A DNA stretch of 10,802 nucleotides from Endozoicomonadaceae bacterium (GTDB lineage: Bacteria; Pseudomonadota; Gammaproteobacteria; Pseudomonadales; Endozoicomonadaceae): positions 1 to 10,802 of the forward strand of contig JAAOIJ010000056.1 of assembly GCA_015163815.1 (NCBI GenBank). The letters run 5' to 3'. The notes under the pieces were generated by a model, which saw only the letters and a program-made list of their open reading frames with translations, was not told the origin of the DNA and searched no databases. This document shows positions 1-6,920 of the stretch, in pieces; within the stretch, counting starts at the first letter, position 1, and each line of letters starts with the position of its first letter. A program made the translations under genes and the position numbers.

Positions 1-1
1 T

Positions 2-212
2 TCTTGGGAAAGAGGTTTAAATGAGCATACCAATGGATTATCTCGTCAATATCTGCCAAAAAAAAACAGAGTTTATAGGCATAGAAAATGATGAAATTTT
101 AGCGATTCAAAAAGCACCCAATAATAGACCTAGAAAAGGGTTAAACTATCGAACACCTAACGAAGTTATGCGAAGAATAGAAAAACCTTTAGATGTTTTA
201 CTTCATGGTTAA
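2..212 (+). pseudogene. IS30-family transposase, C-terminal remnant (5' cut by window edge, frameshifted)
   Basis: This is the end of a DDE transposase of the IS30 family, which cuts and joins insertion-sequence DNA. Reading from base 2 gives SWERGLNEHTNGLSRQYLPK, the IS30 block W-x-R-G-x-N-E-x-T-N-G-L-x-R-Q-Y-x-P-K; the Glu of N-E is, in this family, the last acidic residue of the DDE triad. The frame then breaks in an A9 run at 58-66. With eight A's it would read on as PKKTEF and into NNRPRKGLNYRTPNEV, the conserved IS30 tail, ending at the TAA at 210-212. The ATG at 21 is therefore only an internal, out-of-phase start. The N-terminal part lies outside the window. I could not identify a right terminal inverted repeat after the stop. 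The family call is strong. Whether the break is decay, slippage or a sequencing error cannot be decided here. Confidence 0.85.
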
Positions 213-328
213 ATGGGCCTTTTTTTAAAATCTGCTACAGATATAAGATGCTTAGAAAATATTGAAAACATTGGCATGACCTTGCTGAAAAATAAGTTCA
301 AACGTTATGGGTTACCTGTCTTATATTA

Positions 329-1024
329 TCAATCATTTTTTTTTGGATTATCTACTGCTTCCTTCATTTGATTTTTTATTAATAAATCAAGGCTGTTCAT
401 CTCTGAAGAGGTGTTTTTCTTAAAGACTGTTACGTTGCTACGCAATGGATCATGATCGGTAAGAGGCTGATAGCTTCTATGTTTCTTTTGTGCTTCGTTG
501 TTAGAAGTACTGGGTGCAAGGTTGTGTGGATGAGAAGGTATAGGCAATTGAGTAAGTGATGTTTGTTGATGATCTAGATCGGATGTTGAATGTATCAGTG
601 GTTGTGATGAGATTGGTTCTAAGTTAAAGACATTTTGCAAATCTGCTGTCAGGTTTTGCGGTGCTGGAGTATCTTGTGTCAACGGCTCTTCTGATTGCAT
701 GCCATCTAATTCTATCAATGCTTGAACATTTGGAGAATTTTGTGATACTGATTTAAATTCGTCTTTTAGCAAGTCAGGATCAGTCTTAGGTGTTCTAGAA
801 TCAGTATCGGGTAATGATTGTAATTGAGATGATGGCGTTGTAGTATGAATAGTATAGCCTGCTAATTTTTGAGGACCCAGGTTGTTTTCTGATATCTTCC
901 AAGCATATAAATTGGGTTTTTTAAGAATATGTACTCTTTTGATTACAAGCTCTTTTGTTAAAGCAGGCTGTTCTATTGTTGGATTAGGTGAAATATTTGT
1001 TTTAGTATTTAGTGCGAGAGGCAT
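329..1024 (-). CDS. hypothetical Ser/Thr/Pro/Gln-rich protein, largely disordered
   Basis: I do not recognise this 231-residue protein. The ATG at 1024 has a good ribosome binding site (AGGATAA, 8-10 bases upstream), which supports a real gene. No signal peptide or membrane helix is visible. Residues about 24-58 (KELVIKRVHILKKPNLYAWK onward) look like the only part that could fold; residues about 60-205 are rich in Ser, Thr, Pro, Gln and Asn with acidic patches and look disordered. The last 25 or so residues are charged (SLDLLIKNQMKEAVDNPKKN) and could form a short helix; the final codons include an A9 run. It stands alone, between an IS30 remnant and the divergent tRNA genes. The composition resembles secreted effectors of intracellular bacteria, but no eukaryotic-like domain is visible, so function is open. 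It could also be an accessory or lineage-specific gene. Confidence 0.6.
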   Translation of the reverse strand: MPLALNTKTNISPNPTIEQPALTKELVIKRVHILKKPNLYAWKISENNLGPQKLAGYTIHTTTPSSQLQSLPDTDSRTPKTDPDLLKDEFKSVSQNSPNVQALIELDGMQSEEPLTQDTPAPQNLTADLQNVFNLEPISSQPLIHSTSDLDHQQTSLTQLPIPSHPHNLAPSTSNNEAQKKHRSYQPLTDHDPLRSNVTVFKKNTSSEMNSLDLLIKNQMKEAVDNPKKND

Positions 1025-1029
1025 CTGTG

Positions 1030-1036
1030 TTATCCT
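1030..1036 (-). promoter_or_regulatory. ribosome binding site of the 231-residue hypothetical protein
   Basis: On the minus strand AGGATAA lies just upstream of the ATG at 1024. It is one of the better Shine-Dalgarno sequences in the window and supports both the reality of this gene and its start. Confidence 0.55.
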
Positions 1037-1100
1037 ATATTTTTTAGGGATATCATGAGGTCATCAATGAGGTTTTTTATGAAAAGACCTACTTTCCCTG

Positions 1101-1128
1101 TTGACTTGTTTTAAAAACACGATATTAT
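1101..1128 (+). promoter_or_regulatory. sigma-70 promoter for the tRNA-Asn/tRNA-Lys pair
   Basis: TTGACT (1101-1106) and TATTAT (1123-1128) are separated by 16 bases, close to consensus. Transcription would start near 1135, giving a leader of about 48 bases before tRNA-Asn. No gene lies between this promoter and the tRNAs, so it probably drives both. Confidence 0.6.
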
Positions 1129-1182
1129 AAATACCAACCTGTATTGATTTTATTGAAGTCGTACAGATGATTTAAAATTTAA

Positions 1183-1258
1183 TCCCCGATAGCTCAGTTG
1201 GTAGAGCAAATGACTGTTAATCATTGGGTCACTGGTTCGAGTCCAGTTCGGGGAGCCA
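1183..1258 (+). tRNA. tRNA-Asn (anticodon GTT)
   Basis: A complete cloverleaf of 76 bases. The acceptor stem is TCCCCGA (1183-1189) pairing with TCGGGGA (1248-1254), followed by discriminator G and an encoded CCA (1256-1258). The D-arm has GCTC/GAGC, the anticodon stem is AATGA/TCATT, and the loop CTGTTAA places the GTT anticodon at 1216-1218. The T-arm carries GGTTCGAGTCC. It reads asparagine codons AAC and AAU. tRNA-Lys follows after 22 bases, so the two are probably cut from one transcript. Confidence 0.97.
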
Positions 1259-1280
1259 GTTTTTGTATTTTTACTGATAT

Positions 1281-1356
1281 GGGTCGTTAGCTCAGTTGGT
1301 AGAGCAGTTGGCTTTTAACCAATTGGTCGTAGGTTCGAATCCTACACGACCCACCA
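1281..1356 (+). tRNA. tRNA-Lys (anticodon TTT)
   Basis: A complete cloverleaf of 76 bases. GGGTCGT (1281-1287) pairs with ACGACCC (1346-1352), followed by discriminator A and an encoded CCA (1354-1356). The anticodon stem is GTTGG/CCAAT with one G-T wobble at its outer pair, and the loop CTTTTAA holds TTT at 1314-1316. The T-arm is GTAGG TTCGAAT CCTAC. The sequence is very close to the E. coli tRNA-Lys as I remember it. It reads AAA and AAG, the former very common in this AT-rich window. Confidence 0.97.
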
Positions 1357-1373
1357 CTCTTATTATCCACATA

Positions 1374-1392
1374 AAAAATACTGTTTATTTTT
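1374..1392 (+). terminator. possible weak terminator after the tRNA genes
   Basis: AAAAATA (1374-1380) and TATTTTT (1386-1392) form a perfect 7-bp inverted repeat around CTGTT, 17 bases after tRNA-Lys. The stem is all A-T and so weak, but the right arm supplies a T tract. It is the only terminator-like structure close behind the tRNAs. Confidence 0.25.
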
Positions 1393-1458
1393 CAATATTC
1401 TAATTCTTTATTCATTTTATTATAGTTACAATAAGCATGATTTTCAACTCTTCTACAG

Positions 1459-1546
1459 AGCTGATGAAGTGGGTTAACGGTTAAAAAAAGTGACAATCTT
1501 CATCTTAATAAGGGCTGAATCATGAATCATGATGGTTGCATCAGCT
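1459..1546. repeat. 8-bp inverted repeat beyond the pdxA stop
   Basis: AGCTGATG (1459-1466) and CATCAGCT (1539-1546) are perfect inverted copies separated by 72 bases, lying between tRNA-Lys and the end of pdxA. The arms are far apart and no T tract follows on the minus strand, so it is not a typical terminator. It may be chance or a long-range RNA stem at the end of the surA-pdxA message. Confidence 0.3.
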
Positions 1547-1549
1547 AGA

Positions 1550-2551
1550 TTAAATCATGCTTTTTGATTGTGATGCTAAGTGGCATGCTTCATGGACTGC
1601 TTGCTTCAAACTACTGGTGTGCGCTTGACCTGTGCCAGCTAATGATAAAGCAGTACCATGATCAACAGAGGTTCTAATAAAAGGAAGTCCTAACGTGATG
1701 TTAACAGCATGACCAAAGCTTTGATATTTGAGTACAGGCAAGCCTTGATCATGATACATGGCAAGCACTACATCAGTATTGAGTAGCATCGGCTTGGTAA
1801 AGATAGTATCAGCAGGATAAGGACCAGAAACATGCATTTTATTTTTTTGGCACGCTTGGATCGCTGGAATAATATGTTCAATCTCTTCTGAACCTAGGTA
1901 TCCATTTTCTCCGGCATGTGGATTTAATCCACAGACGCTAATATGTGGATTTTGAATTCGAAACTTATATTTCATTTCTTGATGTAACAGCGTGATAATA
2001 TCTATTAAGCTATTTTTATGAATATGCTCTGGAACTTGTTTCAGTGGGATATGCGTTGTTGCTAATGCAACACGTAAGTTATCACAAGCTAACATCATTA
2101 ATACTTGAGGGGTATTCGAGGCCTGAGCTAACCACTCAGTATGTCCACTGAAAGCAATTCCAGCATCATTAATAATGCCTTTATGTATGGGGGCTGTTAC
2201 CCATGCCTTAAAAATATGATTCTGAATATTTTGATATGTTACTGTGAGTGTATTTAAAACATAGGGTGCATTTTTACAATCTAATTGCCCTGGGGTGACA
2301 GGTGCAATAGAAGGTACGTGCATATACTCAATATGAGTGTCTGCTATGGATTCATAAGCAGTATTTGGATCAAAAGGAATAAAGGTAGGTGATAAACCTA
2401 ATTTTTTAGATCTTTCGGATAATACAGTGATGCAGCCAATTAAGACAATGCGTACAGGCCATTTTTTTTGAGTCTGTAATAATTGCAAACAAATGTCAGG
2501 TCCGATTCCAGCAGGCTCCCCTGTTGTAATCGCTATCGTAGGAACCGCCAT
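1550..2551 (-). CDS. pdxA: 4-hydroxythreonine-4-phosphate dehydrogenase
   Basis: PdxA is a cytoplasmic NAD-dependent, metal-dependent enzyme that oxidises 4-phosphohydroxy-L-threonine; the product condenses with deoxyxylulose phosphate (by PdxJ) to pyridoxine phosphate in vitamin B6 synthesis. Family marks, counted from the upstream GTG, are TTGEPAGIGPD near 13-23, FSGHTEWLA at 138-146, GLNPHAGENG at 212-221, MYHDQGLPVLK at 269-279 and RTSVDHGTA at 297-305. Three metal-binding histidines are present (171, 216, 271). The open frame extends to a GTG at 2563, one base after the surA stop. I prefer the ATG at 2551, because AAGGTG lies nine bases before it and the protein then starts as the family does (333 residues; E. 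coli about 329). It is the second gene of a surA-pdxA operon, a pairing also known in E. coli; rsmA, usual next in line, is not there. Confidence 0.95.
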   Translation of the reverse strand: MAVPTIAITTGEPAGIGPDICLQLLQTQKKWPVRIVLIGCITVLSERSKKLGLSPTFIPFDPNTAYESIADTHIEYMHVPSIAPVTPGQLDCKNAPYVLNTLTVTYQNIQNHIFKAWVTAPIHKGIINDAGIAFSGHTEWLAQASNTPQVLMMLACDNLRVALATTHIPLKQVPEHIHKNSLIDIITLLHQEMKYKFRIQNPHISVCGLNPHAGENGYLGSEEIEHIIPAIQACQKNKMHVSGPYPADTIFTKPMLLNTDVVLAMYHDQGLPVLKYQSFGHAVNITLGLPFIRTSVDHGTALSLAGTGQAHTSSLKQAVHEACHLASQSKSMI

Positions 2552-2560
2552 ACTGCTCAG

Positions 2561-2566
2561 CACCTT
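2561..2566 (-). promoter_or_regulatory. ribosome binding site that decides the pdxA start
   Basis: On the minus strand AAGGTG overlaps the surA stop region and sits nine bases before the ATG at 2551. The alternative GTG start at 2563 is part of this same motif and has no Shine-Dalgarno sequence of its own, so the ATG is favoured. Confidence 0.45.
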
Positions 2567-3872
2567 ATAGTTTTCTAATATAAGTATTGGCTTTTAAATC
2601 TTCTAGCCAATGGGGTATTTGTTCTTGAAAAGCTTGGTTTATGAGTATATTTTTTGCATTTTTTTCTTGTATTTCGCGTGTGATATTTTTTGTTTTTTTA
2701 TCAATAACTTCAATAATATACCAGCTATCATCAATTTGAAAAGGAGGGCTATATTGCTTCATAGGCAAAGCTTTCACTTTTTCAGCTAAGGTTTTATGGA
2801 GTGCATTCGGATTTAACCAACCTAGATCTTCTGGTTGGATCGTTGGTGTTAATTTTGAGTCTGATGATACTTGAGTTTTCTCTTTATGTTGTAATGTATT
2901 ATATATTTCGTGTATTATTTTTTTTGCTTCAGTTGAACTTCTGATTTGATTTTTTGCAATGACAATTTGCTTGATATGGTATAAATCGACGATATGCTGT
3001 AGATCACCTTTGATATCCCATATTGTTAAAATATGAAAACCATCTTTTGTTTTAAAGGGTTTTGAAATATCGTTTTTTTTCATTTTTTTTAGTATGTTTT
3101 TAAAATCATCTGGTAAGGTTTTTCTTACTTTCCAGCCTAAGTCGCCACCATTTTGTGCTGATAGACTGTGTGAATATTGCTTGGCTAATGTTTTAAATGT
3201 ATTTGGGTTTGTTTCTAGTTTTGCCAAAATATTGTTAATCGTTTCTTCCGCATCTTGAATGTCTTGAGGTGAAGCATCCTCTGGGATGTCAATGACAATA
3301 TGACCTAATAAATAAGTTAACGTATCGAGTTGGCTGTCAGAAGATAAGAATTTTTCAATATTTTGATGCGTAATGTTAATGCGGTTAGGAATTTCAGTTT
3401 GACGGACTTGATAAATGCGTAGTTCATTTTCCACTTGCTTTTTAAATTGACTGTATGTTATCTGTTTTTTTTCTAATTCTATTATAAATTTTTCTTTAGA
3501 TATTTTATTCTGCTCAAGAATATTCGCAATCACATCATTGATGTGTTCTTCAGTGATATTTATATTATATAGTTCTGTTTGTTGTAATTGGATTGCAAAG
3601 TCAATTAATTCATTTAATTGTTCATGTCTAAATGATTTTTTTGATATCCCTGGTGGTTGATAGCTTTGTGCTATTTTTCTCTGCAGTTCAGACTCTAGAA
3701 TGGGTTGTTGATTGACAACAGCGACCACACTATTGCGTACTATTTGTGTTTTTTCTTTCGGAAGTGGTGTTGCTTGCAATATCTGAGACAAGCCTAATGC
3801 ATAGAGCATCACGCAACAGGATAATATGTTAATGTATTTTATGCCTTGATTAAATTGTTGTATTTTTAACAT
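2565..3872 (-). CDS. surA: periplasmic chaperone / peptidyl-prolyl isomerase SurA
   Basis: SurA accompanies unfolded outer-membrane proteins across the periplasm to the Bam complex. The 435-residue product has a Sec signal peptide (hydrophobic core about 13-30, likely cleavage after Ala34). The SurA N domain follows at about 45-165 (VVAVVNQQPILESELQRKI), then parvulin domain 1 at about 186-285 (TFKTLAKQYSHSLSAQNGGDLGW, KPFKTKDGFHILTI), parvulin domain 2 at about 297-392, and a C-terminal helix ending in YIRKL like the family. Domain 2 looks degenerate: it lacks the helix and Gly-Gly before DLGW that domain 1 keeps. Two A8 runs encode KKMKKND at 262-268 without breaking the frame. The ATG at 3872 has AGAG seven to eight bases upstream. 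pdxA follows directly. lptD, the common upstream partner, is absent; 450 noncoding bases lie there instead. Confidence 0.94.
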   Translation of the reverse strand: MLKIQQFNQGIKYINILSCCVMLYALGLSQILQATPLPKEKTQIVRNSVVAVVNQQPILESELQRKIAQSYQPPGISKKSFRHEQLNELIDFAIQLQQTELYNINITEEHINDVIANILEQNKISKEKFIIELEKKQITYSQFKKQVENELRIYQVRQTEIPNRINITHQNIEKFLSSDSQLDTLTYLLGHIVIDIPEDASPQDIQDAEETINNILAKLETNPNTFKTLAKQYSHSLSAQNGGDLGWKVRKTLPDDFKNILKKMKKNDISKPFKTKDGFHILTIWDIKGDLQHIVDLYHIKQIVIAKNQIRSSTEAKKIIHEIYNTLQHKEKTQVSSDSKLTPTIQPEDLGWLNPNALHKTLAEKVKALPMKQYSPPFQIDDSWYIIEVIDKKTKNITREIQEKNAKNILINQAFQEQIPHWLEDLKANTYIRKL

Positions 3873-4018
3873 GCTGTAACTCTTTTAGTCATTTAATATG
3901 CAATAATCTGATTTTTATTTGAAAGAATGAGCGTTTCAAGGCATCAATAGAGATATCTAGACTCAGTATGAATCATCAATACAAGTATGTCGAGAGGGCT
4001 AATTCTTTTGTAATACTT

Positions 4019-4041
4019 TGATTTTTAACGAGTTAAAATCA
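4019..4041. repeat. hairpin with CGAG tetraloop upstream of surA
   Basis: TGATTTT-T-AA (4019-4028) pairs with TTAAAATCA (4033-4041) around CGAG, nine pairs with one bulged T. It lies about 150 bases before the surA start. No T tract follows on the minus strand, so it is not a standard terminator; it could shape the surA leader or the ldcA 3' end. Confidence 0.4.
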
Positions 4042-4119
4042 TTTGAAGTACATAGTATATCATATTGTGTTTTATAATATACAAGCTAAAGGATATTTTA
4101 AATAGTGTCAATCTTTATA

Positions 4120-4139
4120 GATATTGCAGAGACAATATC
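4120..4139. repeat. perfect 7-bp hairpin in the ldcA-surA gap
   Basis: GATATTG (4120-4126) and CAATATC (4133-4139) are perfect inverted copies around a six-base loop. There is no T tract on either side. Confidence 0.35.
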
Positions 4140-4213
4140 ATTGTGTGGGTATTATAGTGTATCCGAAAAAGGTATTTGTCAAGTTGATTTTGATTGAAAA
4201 TACTGTTATTTAT

Positions 4214-4304
4214 TTGAATTATCTATTTTTTATACAGCCTATTTTTTTATGAAATTGTATTTTGGTCATTGTAAAGGTATTCTTGAATTATCTTATTTTT
4301 TATA
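4214..4304. repeat. imperfect direct repeat, 21-22 bases, two copies
   Basis: A motif beginning TTGAATTATCT and ending ATTTTTTATA occurs at 4214-4234 and again at 4283-4304. The second copy has one extra T and otherwise matches. The copies start 69 bases apart, just beyond the ldcA stop. Low complexity makes chance possible, but a 21-base match with one indel is better than expected from composition alone. Confidence 0.5.
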
Positions 4305-4322
4305 TGTTATTGTGAGTTATGA

Positions 4323-5236
4323 TTAATATCTGTTTTTAGGTGTATTTTGCATCAAAGTGCTGCCTGTTTCAGTGACAGTGAGTGTCATAGGTTGATTGAA
4401 AATCAAGGTGCGATTATCGCTATCATGTCCAGCAGGAAAATGAAAACAAATCGGATAATCATAATGCTTAACACAGTTAGCAATCACTTGAGTCTCTGAT
4501 TGGCCAAATGGAATACAAGTATCGATTGTTTTCATGAAAGGACCCACAATGAGTCCGTTAATCTGTTTTAAATAGCCTGATAATTTTAATTGCATCATCG
4601 ATGCGATCGATTTTATGAATTGATTCATTAATATCTTCAATAAATAAAATATGATCTTGTATTTTCATTTCTAAAGGAGTCCCCATTAAAGAAGTAATAA
4701 TGGATAAATTACCGCCAATCACAGGTGCTGTTGTTTGACCAAAACGATTGTATGGTATTGCAGGAAAAGTATATTCAAGTGTTTCTTTTAACATGGCTTG
4801 ATATAATGATGTTGTTGATTTTAATGTATTATTGGCTAGCATGCTGGGCATGGTGCCATGTAAAGAAGACTGTTTTAATTGTTGCATTTTGGCATGCAAA
4901 ATAGTGATATCACTACAACCAATAATGCGGCTTTTATTTTTTTTAAAATTGTCAAAATTGAGTTGATCGATGATATGAATCAACCCGTAGCCACCACTAG
5001 CACACCAAATATAATCTAATGTTGCATTATCTAATGCAGCTTGTAAATCAGCTCTTCTTTGCTCAACAGTGCCAGCAAAATAATGATGTTGTTGCAGTAC
5101 ATGTGGTGCAATATGAAGATTAATATGATATTTTTTTTGCAAAATCTTGTGCGGTTTGTAATGCTTGAATGGAAATCATTTTTCCTGGAGCGACTAATTG
5201 ACAAGTTAATACCCTTTTTTGATATTCTGTTGTCAT
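4323..5236 (-). pseudogene. ldcA: muramoyltetrapeptide L,D-carboxypeptidase (peptidase S66), broken by two frameshifts
   Basis: LdcA removes the terminal D-Ala from recycled murein tetrapeptides in the cytoplasm. Three pieces in different frames together give about 303 residues, the normal length. Piece 1 starts at the ATG at 5236 (AGG eight bases upstream) and reads MTTEYQKRVLTCQLVAPGK to about residue 35. It breaks in an A8 run (plus strand 5131-5138), where seven A's would keep phase. Piece 2 covers about 36-211, with YFAGTVEQRRADL, the nucleophile motif GCSDIT (Ser about 108) and ILFIEDI (Glu about 200), ending IHKIDR. One extra base near 4593-4605 then shifts to piece 3 (MMQLKLSGYL, INGLIVGPF, FPAGHD with His about 270). 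The Ser-Glu-His triad of the S66 family is thus fully encoded. Both breaks need one base removed. This may be a young pseudogene, a slippage-rescued gene or a sequencing error. Confidence 0.88.
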
Positions 5237-5313
5237 GGTATGCCTGCTAGTTGATTTTTTATTTTACAAAAAAGATATCGGTTTCTCAAAAAATACAGTT
5301 GTTTAATCAGTTT

Positions 5314-5342
5314 ATTATAAATATATTGTCGTTTTTATTAAA
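5314..5342 (-). promoter_or_regulatory. candidate ldcA promoter
   Basis: On the minus strand a perfect -10 TATAAT (5319-5314) lies 17 bases after TTTAAT (5342-5337), a weak -35. Transcription would start near 5307, about 70 bases before the ldcA ATG. In an AT-rich region such matches are cheap, so this is a candidate only. Confidence 0.35.
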
Positions 5343-5394
5343 GATATCATGATTTTAAAAAATAGTATAATGGTGCTATGAATACATGATAATC

Positions 5395-5418
5395 TGTTTC
5401 AGATAACGATCTGAAATA
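5395..5418. repeat. 9-bp inverted repeat between murD and ldcA
   Basis: TGTTTCAGA (5395-5403) pairs with TCTGAAATA (5410-5418) around TAACGA, with one G-T wobble; the inner seven pairs are perfect. It lies about 100 bases beyond the murD stop. There is no T tract on the minus strand, so it is either an atypical terminator, an RNA-stabilising stem or an operator-like palindrome. Confidence 0.4.
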
Positions 5419-5500
5419 CACGTTTTGCTAAATCATATGCAGGATGTTTCTAATTCATTGATGTAAAAATCAATAAAATAAGCATATTTTTTTCTGTAAT

Positions 5501-5529
5501 GCATTAAAAATACAGCATTATTTTAATGC
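5501..5529 (-). repeat. inverted repeat overlapping the murD stop codon
   Basis: GCATTAAAA (5501-5509) and TTTTAATGC (5521-5529) are perfect 9-bp inverted copies with an 11-base loop, so the last codons of murD form one arm. On the minus strand no T run follows directly. It may protect the 3' end of the mur operon message or help termination. Confidence 0.4.
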
Positions 5530-6882
5530 TTTGACGTATGATATAAACTGATTGCCTCTTTCTTCATAATTACGAAACATATCTAAACTACTACAAGCCG
5601 GTGATAATACAACGCGTTCATGAGGTTTTGCATAGCGTGCTGCACATTGTACGGCTTGTTCTAATGTTGATGTCATCTGAATAGAGGGTATGATGTCTTT
5701 TACAGCCATTTCGATATCCCGTGCATTTTCACCAAATAAAATGACATGTTTGACATGCTTTTGAATCATTTGAGCTAATTTTTTAAAATGAGCGCCTTTA
5801 CTTTGACCGCCTGCAATCAAAATTAATGTTTTATGATGAGGCGTTGCAAGACTTTTAATCGATTGTATCGCTGCATCTTCATTCGTTGCTTTTGAATCAT
5901 TAAACCAATCAACTTGGGATTTTTTAGCAACCCATTGACAGCGATGTGGTAAGCCTGGAAAGCTTTTTAAAGCTGGTATCATGGCTTGGATATTAAATCC
6001 CATTTGCAATCCTATCGTTAACACAGCAATGGCATTCTCGAGATTATGCCATCCCCTGACTTTTAATTCCTTAGCGGAGACTAACTGGGTAGATCCTTGT
6101 GTAATCCAAGCTATTTGTTGATGATATTGAATACCTAATTGTGTTTCATTTTTTGGTCTGTTGCTTGAAAAAGCAATGCGATGACATGATTGTGTTTGAG
6201 GCCTTGTTGCGATATCATTTTCATTAAAAATAGCTGTTTGACATGCATCAAAAATACGCTGTTTTGCATGATAATAGGCTTTGAATGAACCATGTTCATC
6301 AAGATGATCTGGAGATATATTTAAGAATACGGCATATTGTAAAGGAATTGATTTTGCTTTGTCTAATTGAAAACTTGATAATTCTAAGCAATATACATCT
6401 TGCTTAGGGCGCATTAAAAAATGTAAAACAGGTGTTCCAATATTACCTCCTGCTGCAACAGATAACCCTAATCGATGAGAAATCCATGTAATCCAAGCTG
6501 TCACAGTGCTTTTTCCATTAGATCCTGTAATCCCAATGAGTGGCACTGTGATGTGCTTTGAAAATAAATCGAGATCAGTGATATACGGTTTATTATTTTT
6601 TTTAATATATTGCATGATCGGCGTATTCCAAGATAATCCTGGGCTAATAATGGCAATATTGGCATGATGGATATATTGCAAAACATGTGATCCAGTATAT
6701 ATTTGGATATGCGGATAATGTTGCTGAATATGGTTTAAATTCGGTGGATACTGACGAGTATCAATTGCAAAAAATGAAGCATTTTGTTGTGTCAAGTAAG
6801 TGATACAAGATTGGCCTGTTAAACCTAAACCAATCACGACATATTGCGCGGTAATCGGGGTATTATCTGTGGATTGGCGCAT
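5518..6882 (-). CDS. murD: UDP-N-acetylmuramoyl-L-alanine--D-glutamate ligase
   Basis: MurD is the cytoplasmic ATP-dependent ligase that adds D-Glu to UDP-MurNAc-L-Ala. From the ATG at 6882 it has 454 residues: an N-terminal Rossmann-like UDP-binding part (YVVIGLGLTGQS at 14-25), the ATP loop GITGSNGKST at 117-126, LELSSFQL at 166-173, NISPDHLDEHGS at 188-199 with the probable carbamylated Lys in YHAK (207), HNLENA at 279-284, FPGLPHRCQWV at 308-318, WFNDSKATNEDA at 326-337 and LSPACSSLDMFRNYEERG at 426-443. The frame also extends to a TTG at 6924 that overlaps the mraY TGA, adding 14 residues. I prefer the ATG because the family starts near there. Neither start has a well-spaced ribosome site (AAGGAG lies 18 bases before the ATG). 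It is the last gene of murF-mraY-murD; ftsW and murG, usual followers, are missing. Confidence 0.94.
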   Translation of the reverse strand: MRQSTDNTPITAQYVVIGLGLTGQSCITYLTQQNASFFAIDTRQYPPNLNHIQQHYPHIQIYTGSHVLQYIHHANIAIISPGLSWNTPIMQYIKKNNKPYITDLDLFSKHITVPLIGITGSNGKSTVTAWITWISHRLGLSVAAGGNIGTPVLHFLMRPKQDVYCLELSSFQLDKAKSIPLQYAVFLNISPDHLDEHGSFKAYYHAKQRIFDACQTAIFNENDIATRPQTQSCHRIAFSSNRPKNETQLGIQYHQQIAWITQGSTQLVSAKELKVRGWHNLENAIAVLTIGLQMGFNIQAMIPALKSFPGLPHRCQWVAKKSQVDWFNDSKATNEDAAIQSIKSLATPHHKTLILIAGGQSKGAHFKKLAQMIQKHVKHVILFGENARDIEMAVKDIIPSIQMTSTLEQAVQCAARYAKPHERVVLSPACSSLDMFRNYEERGNQFISYVKALK

Positions 6883-6920
6883 AAGTTTACGTTGAGCCGA
6901 CTCCTTTAGTAACTGATTTT

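Larger units (their letters stand above)
3873..4322. other. 450-base noncoding stretch between ldcA and surA
   Basis: No coding frame of useful length and no family similarity is visible on either strand. It must hold the end of the ldcA transcript and the surA promoter, but I found neither a clear T-tract terminator nor a convincing -35/-10 pair. It contains two hairpins (4019-4041, 4120-4139) and an imperfect direct repeat (4214-4234 and 4283-4304), listed separately. Such long spacers fit a genome that has lost genes, although a regulatory role is possible. Confidence 0.5.

Noticed and set aside
213..328. A right terminal inverted repeat of the IS30 element.
   Set aside because: I could not match this stretch to a known IS30 end, and the left end is outside the window, so the pair cannot be compared.
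213..371. A 52-codon plus-strand frame starting with the ATG right after the IS30 stop.
   Set aside because: It has no ribosome site, matches no family I know, and its end overlaps the 3' end of the better supported minus-strand hypothetical gene. It may be remnant sequence, but I cannot support a gene.
5059..5250. A 63-codon plus-strand frame over the start of ldcA.
   Set aside because: It lies antisense to the N-terminal part of ldcA, which has clear family motifs; its composition is that of a shadow frame.
6501..6686. A 61-codon minus-strand frame inside murD.
   Set aside because: It is an out-of-phase frame within a well-supported gene.
6901..6906. AAGGAG on the minus strand as the murD ribosome binding site.
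   Set aside because: It lies 18 bases before the ATG at 6882, too far for normal use, and downstream of the alternative TTG at 6924; no start codon sits at a suitable distance in frame.
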